A DNA stretch of 64,000 bases from Methyloceanibacter caenitepidi (GTDB lineage: Bacteria; Pseudomonadota; Alphaproteobacteria; Rhizobiales; Methyloligellaceae). Shown one piece after another: positions 36,301-44,963 of this stretch. Positions within the stretch are counted from its first letter, which is position 1. Every line of letters begins with the position of its first letter. Position numbers and translations under genes: made by a program. The stretch is taken from contig NZ_AP014648.1 of NCBI RefSeq assembly GCF_000828475.1, positions 1,860,001 through 1,924,000 of the forward strand, given 5' to 3'. The notes beneath the pieces were generated by a model that made no database searches, had not been told where the DNA came from, and saw only the letters and a program-made list of their open reading frames with translations.

Positions 36301-36435
36301 GACCACGACCGTCGGGGGTGCGATTGGCGGATACTGGCCGATCGGCAGGAACGGCATGGAAACGGCGCCCAGCACGACGATCACGATCGCCAGGACGGTC
36401 GCGAAGATCGGCCGGCTAATGAAAAACGCGCTCAA
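33310..36435 (-). CDS. RND efflux pump, hydrophobe/amphiphile type (AcrB-like)
   Basis: The 1041-residue protein is a full-length HAE-1 pump: N-terminal SAFFISRPIFATVLAI, the proton-relay pair in GLVVDDAIVVVENV, FVPPEDQGYF in the porter domain and a C-terminal GVTPLVFSSGAGSSARHSLG. It exports drugs or other amphiphiles using the proton gradient. I place the start at TTG 36435, eight bases after GGGGGAG; a GTG at 36480 would add 15 residues lacking homology. It converges on its adaptor gene. tolC lies 2.8 kb beyond its 5' end. Confidence 0.95.
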   Translation of the reverse strand: MSAFFISRPIFATVLAIVIVVLGAVSMPFLPIGQYPPIAPPTVVVSATFTGANARAVEDSVTTPLEEQINGVEGMVYMSSVSSDDGTSTITVTFETGYDLDIAAVDVQNNVEIASSQLPDEVVQAGVTVTKQSSDITLAPNLYSPDGRYDTLFISNYITIHILDVMKRIPGVGEVQMFGERTFAMRIWLDPQKMASLGVTAEDVTKAVSDQNQVVAAGALGQQPAPEGQVFQFTLSTLGRLQTAEEFGDIIVRAESDGRIVRISDIGRVELGAELYDETANVDGQPALPFGIFQLPDANAIDLADEVEAKMAQLSERFPEGLEYEIIYDTTRFIRASIKEVLTTLGFAIALVVFVIFMFLHGLRTTLIPVVTIPVCLIGTLAALLAVGFSINTLTLFGMVLAVGLVVDDAIVVVENVARNLESKAIEVHEAANEAMKQVTGPIIATSLVLMAVFVPVAFTPGITGGLYKQFALTIAFAVAISALNSLTLSPALCAVLLKNEGTKKHPLFAWFDNGFARLNRGYERIVGFLIKSWVLVVGLFLVALLATGYLFKTVPTGFVPPEDQGYFIVLLQTPEGTSLQRTQKVMEKIEKTLMETPGVGHVIAFGGFSLLNSNSAPNTASLFAILKPWDERKAADEQLLTHILPTLNAKFASFAEAEVDAVNPPSIPGLSATGGFQFELQDYAGGTLTELESVTQAFIAEASKRPELQGLFTTFSARTPGYRIDVDRNKVLSQGVSLNEVFTALQVYLGGYYVNDFNKFGRVYRVYLQAEKDARALTTDISKIYVRNVKGDMIPLSGLVTLNAEVSARNISHYNLFRSAPINGSQAPGYSSNQAIQAMEAVAADVLPKTMGYEWTGNAYQEIKAGNVLPYIFVLALLMVFLCLAAQYESWSTPFVVILAVPLAMLGALGAQALRGLSNDIYCQIGLIMLIGLASKNAILIVEFARRRRAEGLSIEEAAIEAARIRLRPILMTAFAFILGVTPLVFSSGAGSSARHSLGTAVFGGMFAATILSLFVVPVFYVLVERLRSRPARPSQPSAA

Positions 36436-36637
36436 AGACCATGCTCCCCCGGCGCGCCATTGGGCAGCGCCGTCACGCACTGCGGCCAGCGGATGGCCTC
36501 AAGTGTTCGCCCCAAGCGACCATAACGTGATGGAGGCGGGGAAGCAGACGAAAAAGTTGGAAGGCTGCATGAAGTTCACCGGCCACTGCAGAGACATTGG
36601 ACAAGACGTTACATGTCACGGCCGCCCGGTCAGACCT

Positions 36638-37906
36638 CTAAGGGTCACGTTCGGCTTGGATATTCTCTTGGAGCTCAAAGATCGGCTGCGTCCCGTGCCC
36701 GATTGGCGGCAGTGGCGCGAAGGTGGCGCGCTCCTCCTCGGCAACAGGCTCCAGGATCCGGACCCTGATTAGGGCGAATACAGCCAGAACCGTGTGGATG
36801 ACCGCTGTAAACAGAAACAGCGCCGCTATTCCTGCTTTCGCGATAAGAACTCCAGCGAGCAGAGGGCCGACGGCTGCGCCGATGCCGAATGCCATCAGCA
36901 GGCGGCTGCTCACCTTGACGAAATTCGTCGGATTGGCCCTGTCGTTCACATGGGCCGTACAAAGTGGGTAGACGGTCAGAGCCGCCGAGCCCCAGACGGC
37001 CCCAACGCCAATGAGCACAGCATTCAACGGCTCCCGATAGAGCAAGAACAACGACGCGGCCGCTGCGGAGACCAACGAAACTCCCGCGATCACCCAGCGC
37101 CGATCCAAGTGATCCGAAAGTGTTCCGATCGGCCACTGGCTCAACGCACCGCCAAGAACGGCAAACGCCATGAACAGACTGACTCCCAGGCTCGAGCCGC
37201 TCTGAGCCTGCGCGAACACTGGCGCGAACGTCCAGAAGGCGCCGTTGGCAAGCCCGGCAGCGAGACAGCCGACCAGGCCAACTGGAGCCGTGCGATAGAG
37301 TTTGACGAAATGGACGCCCGCCGGCGCCGGAACCGTGGGGATTGCGCCGGTCGTCAGGGCGATGGGCACGAGTGAAACCGAGATCGCTATCGACGCCAAA
37401 GCGAAGAGAGAGAACGCGGTGGGCGAGTCCACGGAAAATAGAAGGTTCCCGCCAACGATGCCGAACCAGCCCGCAACCATGTAGAGACCGAAGACGCGCC
37501 CGCGGGTCTCTGAACCGACCTGATCGTTCAACCAGCTCTCGACGACCATGAAAAGCCCGGCAAAGCAGAAGCCGACGAGGGCTCGTAAGACCAGCCAGGT
37601 CAACGGTGTTACGGCCAGAACGAAGACAAGCGTACCGCTCGCGGCCATCGCGGCGACGGCGGCGAATGAGCGAATATGTCCGACTCGCGATATCAAGGCT
37701 GGCAGGAGCAGGCAGCCGGCGATGAAGCCCACGTAGTAAAGCGTACCTAGCCCTCCGATGATGGGGACCGAAAAGCCCGCCTGTTCTCCGCCAATAGGGA
37801 TCAGGACGGTTAGCAAGCCGCTGCCGACGGACAACAGCACGGTGGCCAGCAACAGATAGTGCAAGGAGGCGCTTGAAGTGTCTGCGCCGGCTCGTTCGTC
37901 AGTCAT
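36638..37906 (-). CDS. MFS transporter
   Basis: The 422-residue protein has 12 predicted membrane helices with the MFS loop motif between helices 2 and 3 (SRVGHIRSF) and its repeat in the second half (GTLSDHLDRRW). ESWLNDQVGSETRGRVFGLY is typical of the YcaD-like branch. The substrate is unknown. It is 202 bases upstream of the RND pump on the same strand; an operon is possible but the gap is long. Start ATG 37906. Confidence 0.9.
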   Translation of the reverse strand: MTDERAGADTSSASLHYLLLATVLLSVGSGLLTVLIPIGGEQAGFSVPIIGGLGTLYYVGFIAGCLLLPALISRVGHIRSFAAVAAMAASGTLVFVLAVTPLTWLVLRALVGFCFAGLFMVVESWLNDQVGSETRGRVFGLYMVAGWFGIVGGNLLFSVDSPTAFSLFALASIAISVSLVPIALTTGAIPTVPAPAGVHFVKLYRTAPVGLVGCLAAGLANGAFWTFAPVFAQAQSGSSLGVSLFMAFAVLGGALSQWPIGTLSDHLDRRWVIAGVSLVSAAAASLFLLYREPLNAVLIGVGAVWGSAALTVYPLCTAHVNDRANPTNFVKVSSRLLMAFGIGAAVGPLLAGVLIAKAGIAALFLFTAVIHTVLAVFALIRVRILEPVAEEERATFAPLPPIGHGTQPIFELQENIQAERDP

Positions 37907-38168
37907 GAGTGATCACAATTTCTACGGGATGCGCGGTGCGTGCTTGGCGATTGGAGCAATGGGGCTGCCCGGTCGGCATGTTCTCCAGGCCGACCCTCGG
38001 TGCCACATATGCGTCGCCAAGAAAAGAAATCCATATCCGGCTGTTTCGCATGCAGACTGACCGGCGCTCACGGTTCCGGGTGCGCACGCTGTCCGCCCCG
38101 GTGCCATGCATCGCGCGTTCGCAAACGGTGCAAAGCCGAATACGAGAGGCGAATCTTTTGGAGTGAGG

Positions 38169-38244
38169 TGGCTCCCCGGGCCGGACTCGAACCAGCGACC
38201 CAGCGGTTAACAGCCGCTTGCTCTACCAACTGAGCTACCGGGGA
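38169..38244 (-). tRNA. tRNA-Asn (GTT)
   Basis: On the minus strand the acceptor TCCCCGG pairs with CCGGGGA; the D arm GCTCAGTTGGTAGAGC, the anticodon loop CTGTTAA and the T arm GGTTCGAGTCC are all present. CCA is encoded. The anticodon GTT reads asparagine. Confidence 0.97.
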
Positions 38245-38471
38245 TCAGGGGCAGGGCGGTCAGTCCCGCGCCGTGCCGAAGCGCTAGATAGCAAAACGAT
38301 GACGTGCTTTCCAGCGCTTTACGCGCCATCGACGCACCGAACGTGGTGATGGTTGCCGCGCGCGCCGGGAGGTCTTATCTCCCGCATCGGCCCGGTTCAA
38401 GTCGAATTGGGTAATTTCTCAATCAGGCGGATGGGCGCGTACGCACCGCCGTGGAAGCGATACGTCAAACT

Positions 38472-38726
38472 ATGGCCCCTAAGGTCCGCATTTTCGACCG
38501 CCGCATTCATCTTCCGAAATCCAAACCCATGCGAATCGGATTGGGCACGATCCTGATCGGCGGCGGCCTCTTGGGCTTCCTTCCTGTCCTCGGCTTCTGG
38601 ATGATTCCCTTGGGGTTCTTGGTTCTATCCGTCGATCTGCCGGCCGTGCGCCGCTGGCGCCGTCAGTTCACCGTGTGGTGGAACCGGCGCAAGGACGAGA
38701 AAAATGTCGATGGAACAGAACCTTAG
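38472..38726 (+). CDS. small membrane protein between two tRNA genes
   Basis: The 84-residue protein has a basic N terminus, two hydrophobic segments (IGLGTILIGGGLLGFLPVLG and MIPLGFLVLSVDL) and a basic tail (VRRWRRQFTVWWNRRKDEK). Similar small proteins exist across Rhizobiales, without known function. The ATG at 38472 is preferred to a GTG at 38451. It lies on the plus strand between two minus-strand tRNA genes. Confidence 0.72.
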   Translation: MAPKVRIFDRRIHLPKSKPMRIGLGTILIGGGLLGFLPVLGFWMIPLGFLVLSVDLPAVRRWRRQFTVWWNRRKDEKNVDGTEP

Positions 38727-38747
38727 GCGTTAGCGCCTGAAGGTTGT

Positions 38748-38821
38748 TGGAGGCCACGCCCGGAATCGAACCGGGGTATACGGATTTGCAGTCCGCTGCG
38801 TCACCACTCCGCCACGTGGCC
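38748..38821 (-). tRNA. tRNA-Cys (GCA)
   Basis: On the minus strand the acceptor GGCCACG pairs with CGTGGCC; the anticodon loop is CTGCAAA and the T arm GGTTCGATTCC. CCA is encoded. The anticodon GCA reads cysteine. Confidence 0.97.
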
Positions 38822-39195
38822 ATCGGGCTGGACTTTCTAGCGTAGTTATCGCGCGTGTCCAGCAACTCTTTGGTTTGGAATACGATCCCACAGCTTAATC
38901 GGAAGTAACGGCCCGTCCGGCGCCGCGGCGATAGACAAGACACACTCGTGCCGGGTCAAGTACTCTCCGCAATGGATGAGGATTCGACATCCATTGTTGG
39001 GGGACGAAACATGGACAAAAAATGTCGGGATGCGCGGCGTTTGGCCACTGTTGCGGCGATCCCACAGTGCATTGAGTTTTTTGGGGAAATGGGATGAGAC
39101 GAGCCCTTCCTGGGTATCTTTCGGCGGCTGGGTTGCTGTAATGTGAGGCAGGTCGGCGGCCGGGGCTCCGTTGACCGTTGGGAGCAGGATAAAGC
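38822..39195. other. region upstream of tolC
   Basis: About 370 bases without a convincing gene. It contains a perfect nine-base inverted repeat at 38970-38996 and a possible 28-codon frame at 39011-39097 preceded by GGGGGA. The tolC promoter must lie here. Confidence 0.5.
38970..38996. repeat. perfect inverted repeat upstream of tolC
   Basis: CAATGGATG and CATCCATTG are exact complements separated by nine bases, 200 bases before the tolC start. It could be an operator for a dimeric regulator or an RNA hairpin; the sequence alone does not decide. Confidence 0.6.
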
Positions 39196-40659
39196 GTGTT
39201 TGGTTTGCATGGCAGGTGGCAGACGTTGCGCCGCGCGGCACGGTCGTCGCGTCGTGGCGTCTTTGCGCTCAGTGTTTGGCTCGTCGCGTGCGGTCTGTCG
39301 ATGCCGGCCGCTGCCGAGTCGTTGGAACAGGCGCTTGCCGACGCCTATCTTCTCAACCCGGTTCTAAATGCCGAGCGCGCCCGGTTGCGCGCGATCGACG
39401 AGCAGGTCGCGCTGGCCAAGTCCGGGTTGCGTCCGACGATCACCGGCTCCGGATCGACCGCCTACAATAATCAAAACAGCAATTTGCGGGGCAGGGCGAA
39501 CGTGCTCTCCTCCTTCGGCGGCGGGATCGGTTCGAGCGGCGTGACCCATCCCCACGGCTATGCCCTGACGCTCTCGCAGCTGTTGTTCGGCGGGTTTCAG
39601 AATTTGAATGCCATCCGCGAGGCCAAGTCCCTCGTGCAGGCCCAACGGGAGACCCTGCGCCAGGTCGAGCAGACGGTGCTCCTCGATGCCGCGACCGCCT
39701 ATGTGAATGTGGTTCGCGATCAGGCGGTGGTGCGCCTTCGCGAGAACGATGTGCAGGTGCTGACCGAACAGTTGAAGGCGACCCGCGACCGGTTCGATGT
39801 CGGCGAGGTCACAAGGACCGACGTGGCCCAGGCCGAAGCACGGCGGTCCGAAGCGCTGGCCACTTTGGCATCCGCTCAAGCCAACCTGAAGATCAGCCGG
39901 GCGACGTACGAGCAGGTGATCGGTCATCCGCCCGGCACGCTGAGCGCCCCGCCGTCGATCCGTCACCTGCTTCCGAACTCGCTTGACGAGGCCATGACGC
40001 TCGGGGACGGCGAGAACCCGGTCATCCTTACGGCCGTCTACAACGAAGAGTCGTCGCTCTACGCCGTCGAGCGGATCATGGGCGAATTGCTCCCCTCAGT
40101 CTCCCTCGAGGCCCAGTACGAGAAGGCTTTCGACCAGAGCAGCACGATCAGCGATATCGAGACGACATCCGTGACCGGACGCCTCAGCGTCCCGCTCTAT
40201 CAGGGTGGTGGCGTCTCGGCCCGGGTGCGTCAGGCCAAAGAGACGAACAATCAGTTGAAGCGCGAGGTCGAGAATGCGCGCCTGAGCGTCCATGCTGACG
40301 TCATCTCCAACTGGGGTATTCTGCAGTCGTCCGGGCCGGCGATCCGCTCTGCTGAGGCTGCCGTTGGCGCCAACAAGATCGCCCTGACGGGCGTTCGCGA
40401 GGAAGAGAAGGTCGGCCAGCGCACCACGCTGGATGTCTTGGACGCTCAGCGGGAGCTCCTAAACTCCCAGATTGGGCTTGTTTCGGCGCTCCGCGACCGG
40501 GTCGTCGCAGAGTATTCGCTATACAGCGCCATCGGCCGGATGGATGCACAAACCCTTGGACTTTCAGTTCCTTACTACGATCCGTTCGAGCATTACGAGA
40601 TCATCAAGAACAAGCTTTGGGGCCTTGCGCCGCCCGAGCCGCCGCTTGCCGATAACTGA
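39196..40659 (+). CDS. tolC: TolC-family outer membrane efflux protein
   Basis: The 487-residue protein has a signal peptide (ALSVWLVACGLSMPAAAES) and two TolC repeats with the pattern LEQALADAYLLNPVLNAERA, long helices (about 130-190 and 340-410) and the hallmark LDVLDAQRELLNSQIGLV. It forms the outer-membrane exit duct for tripartite efflux pumps and type I secretion. The start is GTG 39196. It lies near, but not in an operon with, the RND genes and could serve them. Confidence 0.93.
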   Translation: MFGLHGRWQTLRRAARSSRRGVFALSVWLVACGLSMPAAAESLEQALADAYLLNPVLNAERARLRAIDEQVALAKSGLRPTITGSGSTAYNNQNSNLRGRANVLSSFGGGIGSSGVTHPHGYALTLSQLLFGGFQNLNAIREAKSLVQAQRETLRQVEQTVLLDAATAYVNVVRDQAVVRLRENDVQVLTEQLKATRDRFDVGEVTRTDVAQAEARRSEALATLASAQANLKISRATYEQVIGHPPGTLSAPPSIRHLLPNSLDEAMTLGDGENPVILTAVYNEESSLYAVERIMGELLPSVSLEAQYEKAFDQSSTISDIETTSVTGRLSVPLYQGGGVSARVRQAKETNNQLKREVENARLSVHADVISNWGILQSSGPAIRSAEAAVGANKIALTGVREEEKVGQRTTLDVLDAQRELLNSQIGLVSALRDRVVAEYSLYSAIGRMDAQTLGLSVPYYDPFEHYEIIKNKLWGLAPPEPPLADN

Positions 40660-40809
40660 ACAAATCTCCCGCCCCAACGTTAACTATAGACCTCAATGTC
40701 CGTGCCAAGCGGAGACTTGGGCGTTAGCATTGTGTTAAGTTATTGATAAGTTGGTCCTGGTGGTCTTCGCCGGGCACTATCAGTTTGAGAGGCGGCAAGG
40801 GATTAAGTA

Positions 40810-42069
40810 ATGAGCAGCACCGAGCGCGCTCCCGAACCGACGATGGAAGACATTCTTGCTTCCATCCGCCGGATCATCACCGACGATGACACAAGCAAGG
40901 CGCCGGCCGACAAGGCCGCGGCCCAGTCCGAGGACGAGGGGCTGGAGGGCGAAGCCGACAATCAAATCATCGACGACATCGCCCGTGTTCTGACCTCCGG
41001 TGGCGACGCACCGGCCAATGAAGACGAGGAGATCATGGATCTCACCGGCGAACTTGGCGGTCTGGAGCTTGTCGAGGAGGAGCCCGAAGAGCTTTCTGAG
41101 GCAGCCGAAGTTGTCGATACGACGCCTGAGTTTGTGGATTCGATCGAGGACACCGAGGACCTCCTGGCACTGGACGATGTCCAGCCGGACGTCCTCGAGC
41201 CAGACGTTCTTGAGCCCGATGTCCCGGAAGCGGACGTCGAGATGGTCGAGACGGTAGAGGTGGTTGAAACGGTCGAAGTCGCTGAGTTCGCCGAGCCCGA
41301 GGAAATGGAGCTTCCGGTGGAAGAGACGGCTGCTCCCGAAATGCCGCCGATGGCGCCGCCGCCGCTCCCCGAGCCCGTTGCCGAAGCAGCGCCCGAGGCC
41401 CCCAAATTGTCGGCGAGCGAGGAAGCTGCGACGGCCCTTGAGCGCGCAATTGCAGCGCTGAAGGCCGGACAGTCTCCGGCCGCGGCCCCGCCGCCCGCCG
41501 CCGCGCCCGTACCGAGTTTCACTGCGCCGGCGCCCACCGAGACAAGTGCCGAAGCGGAATCCGATCAGCCGCCGACCGGCGTCATCCCGCTTCCTGCCGA
41601 CATTCCGATGGCTGTTCCGATGGAAACGCCCACGCCGGAGCCGGACACGCACCCGGATCCCGACGTCGACTCCGTTCTCGAAATGGCAGAGGGCGCGTCC
41701 GGCGACGAGCCGTCTGGCGAGGACGAACTTGTCCTGATGGACATCGAATCCGAGGTCACGATGGTTCCCGAAGAGGCGGAGCCCGAGCAGGAGACGGAGA
41801 GCGCTCCTTTCTGGCCACCTCAGGATGCCGAGCCGGCGGAGCCCGCACCGGCGCCGGTGTTCGCACCGTCAGCCGCAGACATTGCGCGGGAAACTGTCTC
41901 GGTCGCCACCAACGGTGCCGTCCCGCACGAGACGTCTGGGGGCAAATCGTTGGAGGACAGCATCAAAGAGATGCTTCGTCCGATGCTGCGCGAATGGCTC
42001 AACGAGAACATGCCGCGCATGATCCGTGAGGAACTGGACTCGGACGCGGTACAGCGCGGACAGGACTGA
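40810..42069 (+). CDS. popZ: polar organizing protein PopZ (DUF2497)
   Basis: The 419-residue protein has the conserved PopZ N-terminal helix (TMEDILASIRRIITDD) and C-terminal oligomerisation helices (KSLEDSIKEMLRPMLREWL, ENMPRMIREELD), joined by a very long acidic, Pro/Glu-rich linker. The Caulobacter protein is about 180 residues, so this linker is unusually large; it contains short repeats of PDVLE and VEMVETVEVVETVEV type. PopZ builds a polar condensate that anchors chromosome origins and cell-cycle proteins. ATG 40810. A terminator precedes valS. Confidence 0.9.
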   Translation: MSSTERAPEPTMEDILASIRRIITDDDTSKAPADKAAAQSEDEGLEGEADNQIIDDIARVLTSGGDAPANEDEEIMDLTGELGGLELVEEEPEELSEAAEVVDTTPEFVDSIEDTEDLLALDDVQPDVLEPDVLEPDVPEADVEMVETVEVVETVEVAEFAEPEEMELPVEETAAPEMPPMAPPPLPEPVAEAAPEAPKLSASEEAATALERAIAALKAGQSPAAAPPPAAAPVPSFTAPAPTETSAEAESDQPPTGVIPLPADIPMAVPMETPTPEPDTHPDPDVDSVLEMAEGASGDEPSGEDELVLMDIESEVTMVPEEAEPEQETESAPFWPPQDAEPAEPAPAPVFAPSAADIARETVSVATNGAVPHETSGGKSLEDSIKEMLRPMLREWLNENMPRMIREELDSDAVQRGQD

Positions 42070-42162
42070 TCCCCGCCCAAACTCGGGCAGACCGTCGCGT
42101 CGGCACAGACGAACATTGACAGCATGGAAGCAGCGGTCGTAGGACCCGCAGGCGCAGTTTTT

Positions 42163-42193
42163 CGCCCAGCATCGCGGTGCTGGGCGGTTCTTT
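42163..42193 (+). terminator. intrinsic terminator of popZ
   Basis: A perfect nine-base stem (CGCCCAGCA/TGCTGGGCG) with a six-base loop is followed by GTTCTTTA, about 95 bases after the popZ stop and before the valS start. Confidence 0.75.
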
Positions 42194-42227
42194 AGAACTT
42201 TACGTAGCCAGGCGTCCACGACCATCC

Positions 42228-44963
42228 ATGCTCGACAAGACATACCAACCGAAGAATTTCGAAGGCCCCGTTTACGAAGCGTGGGAGCGCGCGCGCGCAT
42301 TCGCCGCAGGCCGCGGCGATCGCGAGGACGCGCGGCCGTTTGCAGTCGTCATTCCGCCACCGAACGTCACGGGGTCGCTCCACATGGGGCACGCCCTCAA
42401 CAACACGCTTCAGGATGTTCTGGTCCGGTTCGAGCGTATGCGCGGGCGCGATGTCCTCTGGCAGCCCGGGACCGATCACGCGGGCATCGCCACGCAGATG
42501 GTCGTCGAGCGTCAACTCATGGAACGGCAGGAGCCAAATCGGCGGACCCTGGGCCGCGAGAAGTTCATCGAGCGCATCTGGCAGTGGAAGGAAGAGTCCG
42601 GCAACACGATCATCGGTCAGCTCAAGCGGCTGGGCTGCTCGTGCGACTGGTCGCGCCAGCGCTTCACCATGGACGAGGGCCTGTCCAAGGCCGTTCGCAA
42701 GGTCTTCGTTGAGCTGCACGCCGCCGGGCTCATCTACAAAGACAAGCGCTTGGTGAACTGGGACCCGCAGCTCCTGACGGCGATCTCCGATCTTGAGGTC
42801 GAGCAGGTCGAGAGCAAGGGACATTTGTGGCATCTGCGCTACCCGATCGAAGGCATGACCTTCGATCCGGAAAACCCGTCGACCTTCATTGTCGTCGCCA
42901 CGACCCGTCCCGAAACCATGCTGGGCGATACCGCCGTCGCGGTCCATCCGGACGACGAGCGCTACAGGCACCTGGTTGGCAAGAACGTCATCCTGCCGGT
43001 GGTGGGGCGGCGCATTCCGATTGTCGCGGACGAGTACTCCGACCCCGAGAAGGGCTCGGGCGCCGTGAAGATCACGCCGGCGCACGACTTCAACGACTTC
43101 GAGGTCGGCAAGCGCCACGGTCTGCCCATGATCAACGTCCTGAGCAAGGACGCGCGTCTCGATATCGGTCCGGAGACCGACTTCATGCTCGGCGTCGAGA
43201 TGACGCCCCAACTCGAAACCAAGGTGCTCGAGTGGAATGGCGTGTTCCGGTTTGCCGCGCGGACCATGATCGTCGAGTGCATGGAGAACAACGACTATCT
43301 CGAGAAGATCGAGCCCCACGTCCATGCGGTGCCCCATGGCGACCGCTCCGGCGCGGTGATCGAACCCTTCCTGACCGATCAGTGGTATGTGGACGCGGCG
43401 ACGCTCGCCAAGCCTGCCATCGAGGCCGTCCGCAGCGGACGCACGACCTTCGCGCCGAAGAACTGGGAGTCGACCTACTTCCATTGGATGGAGAACATCC
43501 AGCCCTGGTGCATCTCGCGTCAGCTTTGGTGGGGGCACCAGATCCCCGCGTGGTACGGCCCGGACGGCGAAGTCTTCGTTGCCGAAAATGAATCTGCTGC
43601 CAAAGCCTTGGCGAAAGAGCATTACGGCAAGGATGAACCTCTCACGCGGGACGAAGATGTCCTCGACACGTGGTTCTCCTCGGCGCTGTGGCCGTTCTCG
43701 ACCCTCGGCTGGCCTGACAAGACGCCGGAACTCGCGCGCTATTACCCGACCGACGTTCTGGTCACCGGCTTCGACATCATCTTCTTCTGGATCGCGCGGA
43801 TGATGATGATGGGCCTGCATTTCATGGACGAGGTTCCGTTCCGCGACATCTACATCCATGCGCTGGTCCGCGATGCGAAGGGCCAGAAGATGTCGAAGTC
43901 CAAGGGGAACGTGATCGATCCCCTAGAGCTCATCGACGCCTATGGCGCCGACGCGCTGCGATTCACGCTGGCGGCCATGGCGGCGCAGGGTCGCGACATC
44001 AAGCTTTCCAGCGGCCGGGTCGAGGGTTATCGCAACTTTGCGACCAAGCTCTGGAATGCGTCCCGCTTCGCCATGATGAACGACTGCATTCCGGTCGAAG
44101 GCTTCGATCCGAAGAGCGCGCAAAGCACGCTGAACCGCTGGATTGCTGGCGAGATGGAGCGCGCGGTGTCGGCCGTAACGGAGGCGCTCGAGGGTTTCCG
44201 TTTCAACGAAGCCGCCGGGGCCATCTACCACTTCATCTGGCACATCTACTGCGACTGGTATCTCGAGCTCATCAAGCCAGTTCTTGCCGGCGAAGACGAG
44301 GCGGCCAAGGCCGAGACGCGCGCCATGGCGGCGTATGTCCTCGACACGGCGCTGCAGGTGCTGCACCCGTTCATGCCCTTCGTCACCGAAGAGCTGTGGG
44401 AGAAGCGCGCCCCCGAGGGGACGCCCCGTCAGAGCCTTTTGATGCTCACCGACTGGCCCACACACCAGGGCCTGCAGAACGCGACAGCCGACGAGGAGAT
44501 CGGATGGGTCATCCGGCTCGTCACCGACGTCCGGTCGGTCCGGGCCGAAATGAACGTTCCCGCGGGCGCCAAAGTCCCGCTGGTGATCACGGGTGCCGAC
44601 GACAAGACGAAGGCCCGCATCGCCGCTCATCTCGAGACCGTGTCGCGGCTGGCCCGCATCGAGAGCATCGAATTGGCCGATACGCCGCCGGCGGGCTCCG
44701 TCCAGATCGTTCTGGACGAAGCCACGATCGCCCTGCCGCTGGAGGGGGTCATCGACATCGACGCCGAGGCCGATCGGCTGAAGCGCGAGATCGACAAAGT
44801 CGGCGCCGAGATCACGCAAATCGACGCCAAGCTCGCCAACGACAAATTTGTGTCCCGTGCGCCACAGCACGTGGTCGAGGAGCAACGGGAACGGCGGGCG
44901 GACGCGGAGGCTACGGCCAGTAAGCTGACCCAGGCCCTCAAACGGCTGGAAGCGGCGCTTTAG
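42228..44963 (+). CDS. valS: valyl-tRNA synthetase
   Basis: The 911-residue class I synthetase carries the HIGH motif in PPPNVTGSLHMGHALN, the editing-domain TTRPETMLGDTAVAVHP, the KMSKS motif in GQKMSKSKGNVIDP and a C-terminal coiled coil (about 845-905). It charges tRNA-Val in the cytoplasm. The frame is open upstream; ATG 42228 gives the normal MLDKTYQPKNFE start. A clear terminator follows, so it is likely transcribed alone. Confidence 0.97.
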   Translation: MLDKTYQPKNFEGPVYEAWERARAFAAGRGDREDARPFAVVIPPPNVTGSLHMGHALNNTLQDVLVRFERMRGRDVLWQPGTDHAGIATQMVVERQLMERQEPNRRTLGREKFIERIWQWKEESGNTIIGQLKRLGCSCDWSRQRFTMDEGLSKAVRKVFVELHAAGLIYKDKRLVNWDPQLLTAISDLEVEQVESKGHLWHLRYPIEGMTFDPENPSTFIVVATTRPETMLGDTAVAVHPDDERYRHLVGKNVILPVVGRRIPIVADEYSDPEKGSGAVKITPAHDFNDFEVGKRHGLPMINVLSKDARLDIGPETDFMLGVEMTPQLETKVLEWNGVFRFAARTMIVECMENNDYLEKIEPHVHAVPHGDRSGAVIEPFLTDQWYVDAATLAKPAIEAVRSGRTTFAPKNWESTYFHWMENIQPWCISRQLWWGHQIPAWYGPDGEVFVAENESAAKALAKEHYGKDEPLTRDEDVLDTWFSSALWPFSTLGWPDKTPELARYYPTDVLVTGFDIIFFWIARMMMMGLHFMDEVPFRDIYIHALVRDAKGQKMSKSKGNVIDPLELIDAYGADALRFTLAAMAAQGRDIKLSSGRVEGYRNFATKLWNASRFAMMNDCIPVEGFDPKSAQSTLNRWIAGEMERAVSAVTEALEGFRFNEAAGAIYHFIWHIYCDWYLELIKPVLAGEDEAAKAETRAMAAYVLDTALQVLHPFMPFVTEELWEKRAPEGTPRQSLLMLTDWPTHQGLQNATADEEIGWVIRLVTDVRSVRAEMNVPAGAKVPLVITGADDKTKARIAAHLETVSRLARIESIELADTPPAGSVQIVLDEATIALPLEGVIDIDAEADRLKREIDKVGAEITQIDAKLANDKFVSRAPQHVVEEQRERRADAEATASKLTQALKRLEAAL

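Noticed and set aside
39011..39097. 28-codon plus-strand frame upstream of tolC with a GGGGGA site
   Set aside because: It is very short and has no similarity I recognise; coincidence is likely in this leader.
42192..43859. 555-codon minus-strand open frame opposite valS
   Set aside because: It mirrors valS in a G+C-rich genome, has no recognisable motif or ribosome site, and its composition is that of an antisense shadow.
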